From NCBI GenBank assembly GCA_029251525.1, contig JAQXDE010000021.1:35759-99758 (forward strand): a stretch of DNA of 64,000 nt, read 5' to 3'. Made by a program: the position numbers and the translations under genes. The notes below the pieces were generated by a model. It was not told the origin of the DNA. It did no database searches and worked only from the letters and a program-made list of their open reading frames with translations. Of the stretch, positions 9,203 through 18,411 are shown piece by piece (the first letter of the stretch is position 1; the number at the start of each line of letters is the position of its first letter). Origin of the DNA: Saprospiraceae bacterium. GTDB lineage: Bacteria; Bacteroidota; Bacteroidia; Chitinophagales; Saprospiraceae.

Positions 9203-10825
9203 ATGAATATTTCTGCAAACATCGTCGATATTTCTAACCGCCAAATTTACTATGGAGAGTTAATTATTGAAAACGGAAAGATTAAAAGCATAGAGAGAAA
9301 GGAAGGGCAAAGTGATTTATTTCTTCTTCCTGGATTTGTTGATGCGCATGTTCATATCGAGAGTTCGATGTTAGTGCCTTCTGAATTTGCAAGAATGGCA
9401 GTTACTCACGGTACTGTTGCGACAGTTTCTGATCCTCATGAAATTGCAAATGTAATGGGAATTGAAGGGGTTTATTTCATGATAAAGAATGGAAATAAAG
9501 TTCCACTAAAATTTAATTTTGGAGCACCTTCTTGTGTGCCTGCGACAAACTTTGAAACAGCAGGTGCAGTTATTGGCATTGAAGGAATTGAAGAAATGAT
9601 GCAAAATCCAGCAATTAAATACTTAGCAGAAATGATGAATTACCCTGGTGTACTTTTCGAAGATGAAGAGGTAATGTCTAAAATTGAAATGGCTAAAAAA
9701 TATGGAAAACCAATAGATGGTCACGCGCCTGGTTTGATGGGGGAAGATGCGGAGAAATATATTTCTGCTGGTATCTCAACGGATCATGAATGTTTTACTT
9801 ACGAGGAAGCTTTGGGTAAATTAGAATTGGGGATGAAGATTTTGATTCGAGAAGGAAGTGCTGCAAAAAACTTTGAGGCGTTGATTGATTTGTTGCCAAA
9901 ATATGCTGATCGCATGATGTTTTGTTCTGATGATAAACATCCAGACGATTTGATTGAAGGACATATTAATCAATTGGTAGCAAGAGCGGTGGCAAAAGGT
10001 TACGATATTTTTGATGTGTTGCAAGCCGCATGTATTAATCCTGTAGAACATTATAATTTGGATGTAGGACAATTGAAAATTGGAGATGCGGCAGATTTTA
10101 TTCTAGTTCATGATCTCGAAACCTTTAAAGTAAATGCCACTTACATCAATGGTGAATTAGTTGCTGAGAATGGAAAAAGCCTTATTCAGTCAGTTGAAAC
10201 AGAGATTATCAATAATTTTTTTTTAGATAAGAAATCACCAATCGATTTCCAACTTGAGTCAAAGTCAGATTTAATTCAAGTTATTAAAGCTATCGATGGT
10301 GAAATAGTAACAGAAAGTTTTACAGCCCAAGCAAAATTAGAAAATGGATTAGCCATCTCTGATTTGGAAAATGACAATCTAAAAATGGCTGTTGTTAATC
10401 GCTATGAAAATCAAAAACCTTCAGTAGCATTTATCAATAACTTTAATTTAAAAAAAGGAGCAATTGCTTCTTGTGTCGGACACGATTCTCATAATATTAT
10501 CGCAGTTGGAACAGATGATGATTCACTTTGTCGAGCGGTCAATTTGATTATTGAGAATCAAGGTGGGATTTCAGCTGTTAGTGAGGAGGAAGAGAAAGTG
10601 TTGTCTTTGCCTATTGCAGGAATTATGACAAATGCAGATGGTTATGAAACGGCAAAAGCATATTCTGAAATTGATTTTTTTGTTAAAAATAACTTGGGAT
10701 GCACGTTGACTTCACCGTTCATGACTTTATCATTTATGGCGTTATTGGTTATTCCACAATTAAAATTGAGTGATAAAGGACTATTTGATGCAAAAGAGTT
10801 TAAGTTCATTCAGGTGTTTATTTAA
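9203..10825 (+). CDS. ade: adenine deaminase
   Basis: Adenine deaminase of the amidohydrolase superfamily, converting adenine to hypoxanthine and ammonia in purine salvage. Metal-binding and family motifs are seen in order: [15 protein letters not shown] (HxH, residues about 45-60), [31 protein letters not shown] and [11 protein letters not shown] (catalytic Asp region). The C-terminal domain has [15 protein letters not shown], also typical. At 540 residues it is slightly shorter than the Bacillus enzyme but complete. The ATG at 9203 gives the expected composite-domain start. It follows a broken helicase gene and no hairpin terminator was found after it. Known members use Mn or Fe. High confidence from the motif series. 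Confidence 0.96.
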   Translation: MNISANIVDISNRQIYYGELIIENGKIKSIERKEGQSDLFLLPGFVDAHVHIESSMLVPSEFARMAVTHGTVATVSDPHEIANVMGIEGVYFMIKNGNKVPLKFNFGAPSCVPATNFETAGAVIGIEGIEEMMQNPAIKYLAEMMNYPGVLFEDEEVMSKIEMAKKYGKPIDGHAPGLMGEDAEKYISAGISTDHECFTYEEALGKLELGMKILIREGSAAKNFEALIDLLPKYADRMMFCSDDKHPDDLIEGHINQLVARAVAKGYDIFDVLQAACINPVEHYNLDVGQLKIGDAADFILVHDLETFKVNATYINGELVAENGKSLIQSVETEIINNFFLDKKSPIDFQLESKSDLIQVIKAIDGEIVTESFTAQAKLENGLAISDLENDNLKMAVVNRYENQKPSVAFINNFNLKKGAIASCVGHDSHNIIAVGTDDDSLCRAVNLIIENQGGISAVSEEEEKVLSLPIAGIMTNADGYETAKAYSEIDFFVKNNLGCTLTSPFMTLSFMALLVIPQLKLSDKGLFDAKEFKFIQVFI

Positions 10826-11151
10826 GAAAAGTTTTAATTTATACCAGGAACACAATTAAATTCATTTTCAACTGGCAATAATAATTTTATGTGACCTTTC
10901 AGATCTTATTTTTGGTAGAAAATTCACTTTATTTTATAGTTCTATCTCTCATTGATTGAGTATTTATTTAGGATTATACATTGAAAATCAATGCGTTTAA
11001 GAGGGGGAAAAAGTAAAACATAATTCTATTTTAAAGCCTTTTGGTCAGGTTTTTGTAGTTATTTTGTGACAAATATGAAAGGTTCGTGATTAATCTCATA
11101 AAGCGATTACTTTTCAACACTGCTTTTTTAAGAATACTATTGAACAACATA
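10826..11151. other. intergenic stretch without a recognised gene
   Basis: 326 bases between adenine deaminase and the next lipoprotein gene. AT-rich, stops in all frames, no tRNA fold, no clear terminator or promoter box. An upstream in-frame TTG extension of the next gene (from 11086) exists but lacks a signal peptide, and I do not accept it. Confidence 0.6.
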
Positions 11152-12012
11152 ATGAGAGAAATAATCACTAAACTTTTAAGGAAAAAATACTTTTTCTTAT
11201 TCTTTATCATCGGAGGCCTATCATTTTTTTCTTGTCGAAAAGAGAACGTTATAGCCCCAAGTGCTTTCACAAAAGAGAAAAGAGAAATGCTGGGCGATCA
11301 AATAAGAATTGCGATTGCGTCGGATTCAATTAATTTTCCAATTTTGTCTCGCAACTCACAAGCTGATTCAGCCTATTGGTACATTCAAAAATTATACAAT
11401 CAAGCAAATAACGTTTATAAAATTGACGGACAATCAGTTATTGGTGATCGGTGGGATAGAAACCGAGAGTGGCTGGTAACAATACTGCATTTAGATAATA
11501 TCAAGACTGCTTTTACCACTCCAGGAGGACACATGTATATTTCCACAGGTCTTTTAAAATCTTTGGAGAAAGAGTATGAACTGTATTATATCTTGACATT
11601 TGAGGCGATTTTGATGCACGAGAAATATTTATTGAATCGATTAATTAATGAGTTCAATACAAATACATTAAATAACCTAGTCCAAGGGATTCCGCCAGCA
11701 TTTGGTTCATCCACGTTGCTAGATGTATCAATGATGCTTGGAGAACTAAAATTTGATGAAACAATGACAAGTGAAATGGATGAATTAGCCGTCTCATTAA
11801 TTTGTCAAACATCTATATTTGATCGAACAGGAATTATTTCAATAATGGATCTTCTAGATGAGGTTGATACAAAATGGATGCAAACTAGAATTTCCTATGA
11901 TTATCGGAATCAGGAAGATTATATTTTAAATCTTCCTATTGTTTCAGGTGGAGATTGTGGAAGTTTTAAATCTAATGGAGGGTATCAGAAATATGTTTTA
12001 GATCGACTATAG
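11152..12012 (+). CDS. lipoprotein related to M48 metallopeptidases, active site lost
   Basis: 286-residue predicted lipoprotein. The ATG at 11152 is followed by a basic start, a hydrophobic stretch (YFFLFFIIGGLSFF) and a cysteine, a loose Bacteroidota lipobox; starting earlier would bury this signal. The middle part follows the pattern of M48 (Ste24/BepA/LoiP-type) peptidases: NVYKIDGQ, TTPGGHMYISTGLLKSLE, then the place where HExxH should stand. Here it reads ILTFEAILMHEKYLL, so the first His is Phe and the second is missing. The downstream MDELAVSLICQTSIFDRTGII resembles the family's EADRLGLELM region with the glutamate ligand. It is therefore likely a non-catalytic relative acting as a binding or chaperone-like envelope protein (inference). 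Alone between terminator-separated neighbours. Confidence 0.65.
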   Translation: MREIITKLLRKKYFFLFFIIGGLSFFSCRKENVIAPSAFTKEKREMLGDQIRIAIASDSINFPILSRNSQADSAYWYIQKLYNQANNVYKIDGQSVIGDRWDRNREWLVTILHLDNIKTAFTTPGGHMYISTGLLKSLEKEYELYYILTFEAILMHEKYLLNRLINEFNTNTLNNLVQGIPPAFGSSTLLDVSMMLGELKFDETMTSEMDELAVSLICQTSIFDRTGIISIMDLLDEVDTKWMQTRISYDYRNQEDYILNLPIVSGGDCGSFKSNGGYQKYVLDRL

Positions 12013-12036
12013 GAAGGAACAAAACTAATAATTTTG

Positions 12037-12077
12037 AAAGCAGGAACTAATTAATATTAGTTCCTGCTTTTTATTTA
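12037..12077 (+). terminator. intrinsic terminator after the M48-like lipoprotein gene
   Basis: Perfect 15-bp inverted repeat, AAAGCAGGAACTAAT (12037-12051) with its complement at 12056-12070, a 4-base loop, then a T-rich run. Located 25 bases after the stop. Confidence 0.88.
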
Positions 12078-12261
12078 AAATACACTTGAGTAGAATTTTT
12101 TAAAAAGTCTAAAATAATAAAATTACTTGGTTAGTCTTGATATTAGAAAATCCGTTATTTAATGCGAAACAAAGCCACATATTTTAACGTTATATTTCTA
12201 GCTTTTTTTAATAAATTTGTCCTAATTTGAAGTAAGACTTAAAAAATATATAAAAACGATA

Positions 12262-13233
12262 ATGACAGAAATACAATATAAAACGGATGTAGAAGCAGTA
12301 GATGCATTAGCGAGTTCCTACAAAGCACTTTCTTCTGAAATTTCAAAAGTAATTATTGGTCAAGAAGATGTTGTTAAAGCGGTGATCATTTCATTATTTA
12401 GTAATGGGCACAGTTTATTAGTTGGCGTTCCTGGTCTTGCAAAAACATTATTAGTGAGTACAATTTCGGAGGTCTTAGATTTGAGTTTCAAAAGAATCCA
12501 GTTTACTCCAGATTTGATGCCTTCAGATATTACAGGTTCTGAAATATTAGACGAGAGTCGTCATTTCAAATTTCATGAAGGTCCATTATTTGCTAATATT
12601 GTTTTGGCAGATGAGATTAACCGTACACCTCCAAAAACTCAAGCAGCATTATTGGAAGCCATGCAAGAACGATCGGTGACGGTGAATGGTGTTCGACATA
12701 TTTTGCCTTCTCCATTTTTTGTTTTAGCTACTCAAAATCCAATAGAGCAAGAAGGAACCTATCCTTTGCCAGAGGCCCAGTTAGATAGATTTATGTTTAA
12801 TATAACTTTAGATTATCCTTCCTATGAAGAAGAAATTGAAGTAGTAAAAGCTACAACAAAACAAACAAAATACGATTTAAAAAATATTGTAACTGGTGAG
12901 CAAATTTTATTTTTCCAACAATTAATTCGAAAAATTCCTATTGCTGACAACGTCCTGGAATATGCAGTTACTTTGGCATCCAAAACTCGACCAAATACAA
13001 AAATGGCGACTCAAGAAGTAAATGATTATATTTCATGGGGAGCAGGTCCGAGAGCTTCGCAATATTTAGTCTTAGGAGCAAAGTGCCATGCAGCAATAAG
13101 TGGAAAGTATTCACCTGATATAGAAGATGTTCAAGCGATTGCGAATTACGTTTTAAGGCATAGGATCGTAAGAAACTATAAAGCAGAAGCAGAAGGAATT
13201 ACAGAGGAAGATGTGATCAGAGGACTGTTCTAA
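12262..13233 (+). CDS. MoxR-family AAA+ ATPase
   Basis: AAA+ ATPase of the MoxR family, chaperone-like motors that help assemble or activate partner proteins, often ones with VWA domains. Seen in order: Walker A GVPGLAKTLL (residues about 58-67), Walker B with VLADEINRTPPKTQAALLEAM (split by the MoxR-type insertion), sensor 1 ATQNPIEQEGTYPLPEAQLDRF, and the C-terminal lid with SWGAGPRASQYL. Length 323 is normal. The typical partner genes (DUF58, VWA/Bat proteins) are not adjacent: it sits alone between two terminators. A DUF4350-DUF4129-SpoIIM cluster that often carries a MoxR gene in other Bacteroidota lies 26 kb away without one. Substrate unknown. Confidence 0.93.
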   Translation: MTEIQYKTDVEAVDALASSYKALSSEISKVIIGQEDVVKAVIISLFSNGHSLLVGVPGLAKTLLVSTISEVLDLSFKRIQFTPDLMPSDITGSEILDESRHFKFHEGPLFANIVLADEINRTPPKTQAALLEAMQERSVTVNGVRHILPSPFFVLATQNPIEQEGTYPLPEAQLDRFMFNITLDYPSYEEEIEVVKATTKQTKYDLKNIVTGEQILFFQQLIRKIPIADNVLEYAVTLASKTRPNTKMATQEVNDYISWGAGPRASQYLVLGAKCHAAISGKYSPDIEDVQAIANYVLRHRIVRNYKAEAEGITEEDVIRGLF

Positions 13234-13246
13234 TCTAGATTTCAGT

Positions 13247-13293
13247 AAAAAAAGGTCTAAAAGTTTTTAATAAACCTTTAGACCTTTTTTTTG
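13247..13293 (+). terminator. intrinsic terminator after moxR
   Basis: A-rich arm ending AAAGGTCTAAA (13251-13261) pairs with TTTAGACCTTT (from 13277), followed by a run of T. It starts 13 bases after the stop codon. Confidence 0.85.
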
Positions 13294-13392
13294 CAAAATA
13301 CGTTTGTATAAATTAGAATTTCTATCTTGCATAATAACCCTGAGTCTTTTTGATTTGAGGTATTTGGAGAAGCCAAATTTATAAAATTAAAA

Positions 13393-14073
13393 GTGAAAAC
13401 GTTGAAAGGGAAACAATTAACTGCTTATATAGATCATACCATTCTTAAGGTCGACACTAGGAAAACTGATATTAGGCAGTTGTGTGATGAGGCTGAAGCC
13501 AATAAGTTTTATGCAGTTTGTGTGCCTCCATATTTTGTCCATAGCGCCTCTATAATGTTAAAAGATTGTGATGTAAAAGTTGCGACTGTTATTGGGTTTC
13601 CATTCGGGTATTCTTCAACTCCCTCCAAAGCTGCGGAAATTCACAAAGCTATTGATGATGGAGCAGATGAATTAGATGTTGTTATTAACATAAGTGCTGT
13701 AAAGAGTAAAGATTGGAATTACGTGGAGAATGATATAAAAACAGTTGCGCTTGCCACTCAAATGAAAGGTAAAATAATCAAAGTGATTCTGGAGACTGGG
13801 CTTTTAAATAAAAAAGAAATAAAAAAAATTTGTGAAATTTGTGCAAAAGCAGGAGTAAATTACGTCAAGACTTCGACTGGATTTCATGGTGAAGGAGCTA
13901 AGCTCAAAGATATAGAATATTTAAGAGCTAACCTCCCGAATGTTATTAAAATAAAAGCGTCAGGGGGAATCAGAAGCGCAAAAAAAGCGATAAAGATGAT
14001 AAAAGCAGGTGCCACTAGATTAGGAACTTCTGCAAGTATAAAAATTATAAAAGGAATAGAAAAAATGTCATGA
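13393..14073 (+). CDS. deoC: deoxyribose-phosphate aldolase
   Basis: DeoC splits 2-deoxyribose 5-phosphate into glyceraldehyde 3-phosphate and acetaldehyde in deoxynucleoside breakdown. TIM-barrel class I aldolase: IDHTILK at the start, VATVIGFPFGYS, DELDVVINISA, KVILETG with the helper lysine, and YVKTSTGF with the Schiff-base lysine, all in the right order. 226 residues, normal. The start used is GTG at 13393; a TTG three codons later would also serve. The end overlaps the SPOR gene by 4 bases (ATGA), so the two are translationally coupled. Adenine deaminase, another salvage enzyme, lies 2.5 kb upstream but in a separate unit. Confidence 0.96.
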   Translation: MKTLKGKQLTAYIDHTILKVDTRKTDIRQLCDEAEANKFYAVCVPPYFVHSASIMLKDCDVKVATVIGFPFGYSSTPSKAAEIHKAIDDGADELDVVINISAVKSKDWNYVENDIKTVALATQMKGKIIKVILETGLLNKKEIKKICEICAKAGVNYVKTSTGFHGEGAKLKDIEYLRANLPNVIKIKASGGIRSAKKAIKMIKAGATRLGTSASIKIIKGIEKMS

Positions 14074-14489
14074 AAAGAATTTTAAATTTAATGATTGGGG
14101 TGCTGTTTTTTTGTATTGCATCACAGGCGCAAGTTCAGATAAAAGAAGACATCGCTGTGACATCCTTAGTCCAAAGACACTTAGCTCAAAATAGAATGAC
14201 CACAACTATTTCAGGATGGCGAATTCAATTATTGGCTACTACGGATCGGCGGAAGGTGGAAAATGAAGAATCGAAGATTGTTCAAAGGTATCCTTTAATT
14301 CAAGTGAAATGGGAGCATTCTAAGCCATATTATAAATTAAAAGCAGGAGCTTTCGCTAATCGATTAGATGCCACTAGACTTTTAAAGGAATTTAAGAAAT
14401 ATTACCCCAGTGCCCTGTTAACTAAAAGTGAGGTTAGCATTGATGAAGTATTAACGTTGATCAACGTTGGCAATATATCTCCGCAATAA
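14070..14489 (+). CDS. SPOR-domain protein
   Basis: 139-residue exported protein with a C-terminal SPOR domain, which binds denuded glycan strands of peptidoglycan at division or growth sites. A signal peptide is visible (MKRILNLMIGVLFFCIASQAQ). The SPOR fold occupies about residues 48-122: GWRIQLLATTDRRKVE, FPLIQ-like strand YPLIQVKWEHSKPYYKLKAGAF and RLDATRLLKEFKKYYPSA. It overlaps deoC by 4 bases upstream and shares one base with the rodA start downstream (TAATG), so it is coupled to both. Its position before rodA supports a role in cell-wall growth in the periplasm. A small soluble SPOR protein after deoC is a recurrent arrangement in Bacteroidota, from memory. Confidence 0.88.
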   Translation: MKRILNLMIGVLFFCIASQAQVQIKEDIAVTSLVQRHLAQNRMTTTISGWRIQLLATTDRRKVENEESKIVQRYPLIQVKWEHSKPYYKLKAGAFANRLDATRLLKEFKKYYPSALLTKSEVSIDEVLTLINVGNISPQ

Positions 14490-15898
14490 TGAGTATTCGC
14501 GCTCGTAGAAATAATGGATTCCAAAATGTAGATTTGCAAACCCTAAGTTATTATATAGGGCTAGTGATAATTGGTTGGATGATGATCATTGCGGCCACAG
14601 CAAAAGGAAATGATTTTGGAGGATTAAGTAGTGAGGCAACAAAACAAGGATTCTTTATTTTAATCTCTTTTGTCCTTATAGTGGGGATTTCATTTATTGA
14701 GTGGAAATTTTGGAGAACATTTTCTTATGTATTTTACGCTCTTTCCATCTTTTCTCTGATCGCAGTTTTAATAATTGGAAAAAAGGTGAGTGGGGCAACT
14801 TCCTGGTTTAGTATAGGTGGGTTTAGTCTACAACCCTCAGAGTTTGCTAAGTTTGCTACTTGTTTGGCGATGGCAAGTTTTCTGAGTTCCTACAACGCCA
14901 ATCTAAAAATTTTTAAATCCCAACTCATAGCATTTGGATTAATTACCATCCCGATTATTTTAATTTTATTGCAACCGGATGCAGGTTCAGCAATAGTTTT
15001 TACATCTTTTTTAATCCTCTTTTATCGATTAGGTCTGTCTGAAAATTTTTATATTGTTTTTTTAACGCTTACTACCTTATTTATCATTGCATTAATTTAT
15101 GATCCATACTATGTAATTCTAGGGTTTATGATGACTGGAACAGGCATCTTTATTTATAATCTTAAAAATGAAAAACGGATCTGGATCATAGGATTTACTT
15201 TAATGATTATCGGAACCATCGCAGGATTATATTTCTTCCCATTATTTTACCAAGAAATTTTTGTATTTAATTTTGTAATAATTCCGATATTGTCTTTTGT
15301 ACTTTGGAGAAATGGGCGAAAAGAAATAGTCAAATTGCTTTTGCCATTAATCATCTTTGGAGGAACATTTGCTTATGGTGCTAATTTTGCATTTAATAAT
15401 ATTCTTAAACCTCACCAACAATCACGAATTAATGTTTGGTTAAGTCCATCCAAGGCACCTTCTGATGCAATTTATAATTTACGTCAATCTAAATTGACAA
15501 TAGGTTCTGGTGAATTATCTGGAAAAGGATTTTTGCAAGGAACTAGAACTAAGTTAGATTTTGTTCCTGAACAATCAACTGACTTTATTTTCTGCACGGT
15601 TGGAGAAGAGCAAGGGTTCGTTGGAGTCTTTGGAATAATTGTACTTTATTTACTTTTTCTATATCGAATAACAGTTATTGCAGAAAGACAACGATCTGAT
15701 TTTTCTAGGAACTATGCTTACGGAGTTGCAGGAATACTATTTTTTCACTTCTTTATCAATATAGGTATGACAATGGGATTGGTCATGATTATTGGTATTC
15801 CACTACCATTTATTAGTTATGGAGGTTCCTCCCTTTTAGCTTTTTCTTTGATGATTGGTGTATTATTAAAGTTAGATAGTAACAGGTATTCTATCTAA
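14489..15898 (+). CDS. rodA: SEDS-family peptidoglycan polymerase RodA
   Basis: RodA, the glycan-strand polymerase of the elongation machinery, working with a class B penicillin-binding protein in the inner membrane. Multi-spanning SEDS protein with the hallmark segments WFSIGGFSLQPSEFAK, LLQPDAGSAIVF (catalytic Asp region), SKLTIGSGELSGKGFLQGT, FVPEQSTDFIFCTVGEEQGF and MGLVMIIGIPLPFISYGGSS. At 469 residues it is longer than E. coli RodA (370): an extra set of hydrophobic segments lies about residues 180-275, a form usual in Bacteroidota. I prefer RodA over FtsW from the IGSG and GTRTKLDFVPEQSTDF form. Start ATG shares a base with the stop of the SPOR gene. Confidence 0.92.
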   Translation: MSIRARRNNGFQNVDLQTLSYYIGLVIIGWMMIIAATAKGNDFGGLSSEATKQGFFILISFVLIVGISFIEWKFWRTFSYVFYALSIFSLIAVLIIGKKVSGATSWFSIGGFSLQPSEFAKFATCLAMASFLSSYNANLKIFKSQLIAFGLITIPIILILLQPDAGSAIVFTSFLILFYRLGLSENFYIVFLTLTTLFIIALIYDPYYVILGFMMTGTGIFIYNLKNEKRIWIIGFTLMIIGTIAGLYFFPLFYQEIFVFNFVIIPILSFVLWRNGRKEIVKLLLPLIIFGGTFAYGANFAFNNILKPHQQSRINVWLSPSKAPSDAIYNLRQSKLTIGSGELSGKGFLQGTRTKLDFVPEQSTDFIFCTVGEEQGFVGVFGIIVLYLLFLYRITVIAERQRSDFSRNYAYGVAGILFFHFFINIGMTMGLVMIIGIPLPFISYGGSSLLAFSLMIGVLLKLDSNRYSI

Positions 15899-16040
15899 AA
15901 ATAAAAATTTAAGAATGAATATTTGAAATGTTTAATATTTCTTTTTCAAAGCGTGTTGTCAATTTTTCTGATTCGATATTTTTAGCTGGATGATCATATT
16001 GAAAAACCCGTCTTTTACACATCATCTTTAGTTTTTTCCC

Positions 16041-16048
16041 TACTTTTG
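16041..16048 (+). promoter_or_regulatory. -7 promoter box of tgt, possibly giving a leaderless mRNA
   Basis: TACTTTTG matches the Bacteroidota -7 consensus TAnnTTTG and ends 6 bases before the tgt ATG at 16055. Transcription would start at or just before the start codon. No good -33 TTG lies at the usual 19-base spacing, which lowers confidence. Confidence 0.4.
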
Positions 16049-16054
16049 TAGCCT

Positions 16055-17185
16055 ATGAAATTTGATTTACAACATACAGATCCAAACTCTAGTGCTCGTG
16101 CAGGATTAATTGAAACCGCTCATGGGAAAATAGAGACGCCCATATTTATGCCGGTAGGGACTTTGGCAACAGTTAAAGGTGTGCACCAACAAGAATTAAA
16201 GGACGAGGTGAAAGCTCAAATTATTTTGGGAAATACTTATCACTTATTTCTGCGTCCAGGAATGGATGTAATGGAAAAGGCAGGAGGACTTCATAAATTT
16301 AATGGTTGGGATAGACCAATGTTAACAGATAGTGGAGGTTACCAAGTATATTCTTTGAGTGGCACACGAAAAATAAAGGAAGAAGGTGTCACCTTTCGTT
16401 CACATATTGGTGGAGAAAAACATTTTTTTTCACCTGAAAATGTGATGGATATACAGAGGACCATCGGGGCAGATATCATCATGGCATTTGATGAATGTAC
16501 ACCTTATCCTTGTGAATATAATTATGCAAAACGTTCAATGGAAATGACACATCGATGGCTTAAAAGATGTTGTGACCGTTTCGATTCGACTGATCCAAGA
16601 TATGGATATGAGCAAACGTTGATGCCCATTGTTCAAGGAAGTACGTACAAAGATTTGAGGGTAAAATCAGCAGAAACAATTGCTTCATTTGATCGACCTG
16701 CAAATGCTATCGGAGGGCTCGCTGTAGGGGAACCTGCTGATAAATTGTATGCAACTACGGAATTAGTTTGCGGAATTTTACCAAAAGACAAACCTCGATA
16801 TTTGATGGGAGTCGGTACTCCTGAAAACTTACTGGAATGCATTGCTTTGGGCATCGATATGTTTGATTGTGTAATGCCAACTAGGAATGCCCGACATGGA
16901 CATCTATTTACGTCCAAAGGAATTTTGAATATGAAAAATGCAAAATGGAAAGATAACTTTAGTCCGATAGATATTGATAGTACAGCTTCGACAAGTCGTT
17001 TTCATTCTAAAGCTTATTTGCGGCATTTATTTCAAAGCAAGGAACTTTTAGCTTCACAGATAGCTTCATTGCATAATTTGAGTTTTTATCTATGGTTAGT
17101 TGGAGAAGCTAGGAATCATATTATTGCTGGAGACTTTTATGAGTGGAAAAAAGCAATAGTTCCAAATTTAAGGCAAAGGCTTTAA
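16055..17185 (+). CDS. tgt: tRNA-guanine transglycosylase (zinc ligands absent)
   Basis: Bacterial TGT exchanges guanine-34 of tRNAs with GUN anticodons for preQ1 on the way to queuosine. Catalytic features are present: TDSGGYQVYSL with the active-site Asp, AFDECTPYP, IGGLAVGEP and MFDCVMPTRNARHG. The unusual point is the C-terminal zinc site: where family members have CxCxxC before YLRHL, this protein has DSTASTSRFHSKAYLRHL, with Ser, Ala and Ser in place of the three cysteines. The fourth ligand, the His of SLHNL, remains. The enzyme is otherwise full length (376 residues). As far as I recall other Bacteroidota TGTs share the loss. It precedes the LptF/G permease gene by 126 bases, a common pairing in the phylum. 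Confidence 0.96.
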   Translation: MKFDLQHTDPNSSARAGLIETAHGKIETPIFMPVGTLATVKGVHQQELKDEVKAQIILGNTYHLFLRPGMDVMEKAGGLHKFNGWDRPMLTDSGGYQVYSLSGTRKIKEEGVTFRSHIGGEKHFFSPENVMDIQRTIGADIIMAFDECTPYPCEYNYAKRSMEMTHRWLKRCCDRFDSTDPRYGYEQTLMPIVQGSTYKDLRVKSAETIASFDRPANAIGGLAVGEPADKLYATTELVCGILPKDKPRYLMGVGTPENLLECIALGIDMFDCVMPTRNARHGHLFTSKGILNMKNAKWKDNFSPIDIDSTASTSRFHSKAYLRHLFQSKELLASQIASLHNLSFYLWLVGEARNHIIAGDFYEWKKAIVPNLRQRL

Positions 17186-17311
17186 TATGTTAAAACCCCA
17201 GTTAACGTTAAAAATAAGTTAGGTTAGTAAAAATATTGGAATATTTAAATGTCGAATTAGAGATTAGCTTTGGGCAAGGTTGCTCATTAATCATTCACTA
17301 CTATTAAATGT

Positions 17312-18400
17312 ATGATAAAAAAACTCGATTGGTATATCATTAAAAAATTCTTATCCACCTTTTTTTTTACGGTGCTTATTATCACAATGATTTCTATCAT
17401 AATTGATTTTAGTGATAAGGTAGAAGATTTTATCGAAGAGCCAGTTACTCTCAAACAAATTATTATTGATTATTATCTCAATTGGGTATTGTGGATAAAC
17501 GGTCTTTTGTTCCCTCTGGGAGTTTTGATAGCAGTAGTTTTTTTTACTTCGCGAATGGCATTTAACTCAGAGATCATTTCTATTTTTAATGCTGGAATAA
17601 GTTTTAGAAGATTGATGGTTCCTTATCTATTGGCTGGAGGTTTCCTGACGGCAATACACCTAATTGGAAACCATTATGTGATCCCAAGAGCAAATGAAAC
17701 TCATTATAATTTTCAACACACTTACATATATCATTATAGTCAAAAAGTAAATGATGCTAATATGCATCTATTCGTTGGGCCAAATAAGAAAGTTTATGTA
17801 GAAAAATATAATAAGAGAGATACCTCTGCCAAAAATCTTCGTATTGAAAAAATTGAAAATCATCAATTGACATATCTCTTTAAAGCACGTATTGCCAAGT
17901 GGATTGGGCCACCTAATAGATGGAAATTTAAGAATTATGAAGTTCGTACTTTTAATGATAAACGAGAGTCTCTTTTAATTGAAGAGGGGACAGAGTTAGA
18001 TACTACACTCAATTTGAATCATCTGGACTTTATCTATTATAATGAAGATAAAGAAATGATGACAACACCTCATCTATTAGCTTTCATGGCAACTCGAAGA
18101 CAAAAAGGAAAAGGAAATTTGAAGAAATATGAAACTGAGTTACATAGAAGAACTGCAGAACCATTTACTATTCTTATTTTGACATTAATAGGTTTGGCAG
18201 TTGCAGCGAGAAAAGTAAGGGGAGGAATGGGGCTTCATTTGGCGATAGGTGTAGGAATAGGAGCTTTATATATTTTTCTGTCTAAATTTTCAATTACTTT
18301 TGCAACTAATGAGACGCTTCCGCCTATGCTAGGAGTTTGGATGCCAAACATTATATTTTCTATAGTGGCAGTTTACCTAGTTTCCAAAGCCCAAAAATAG
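17312..18400 (+). CDS. LptF/LptG-family (YjgP/YjgQ) permease
   Basis: Inner-membrane subunit of the LptB2FG-type ABC transporter that extracts lipopolysaccharide for transport to the outer membrane. Pattern: three N-terminal helices starting with KLDWYIIKKFLSTFFFTV, a periplasmic beta-jellyroll domain (about residues 120-260), then three C-terminal helices starting near FTILILTLIGLAVAARKVRGG. The segment RRTAEPFTIL at the coupling region is typical. 362 residues is the usual size. It follows tgt and ends 11 bases before a perfect hairpin terminator. Whether it acts as LptF or LptG cannot be told from one copy; its partner and LptB are not in this window. Confidence 0.92.
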   Translation: MIKKLDWYIIKKFLSTFFFTVLIITMISIIIDFSDKVEDFIEEPVTLKQIIIDYYLNWVLWINGLLFPLGVLIAVVFFTSRMAFNSEIISIFNAGISFRRLMVPYLLAGGFLTAIHLIGNHYVIPRANETHYNFQHTYIYHYSQKVNDANMHLFVGPNKKVYVEKYNKRDTSAKNLRIEKIENHQLTYLFKARIAKWIGPPNRWKFKNYEVRTFNDKRESLLIEEGTELDTTLNLNHLDFIYYNEDKEMMTTPHLLAFMATRRQKGKGNLKKYETELHRRTAEPFTILILTLIGLAVAARKVRGGMGLHLAIGVGIGALYIFLSKFSITFATNETLPPMLGVWMPNIIFSIVAVYLVSKAQK

Positions 18401-18411
18401 ATATTATCTAA

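Noticed and set aside
13303..13329. deoC promoter TTTG-N16-TATCTTG
   Set aside because: The -7 box lacks one T and the spacing is too short for the consensus.
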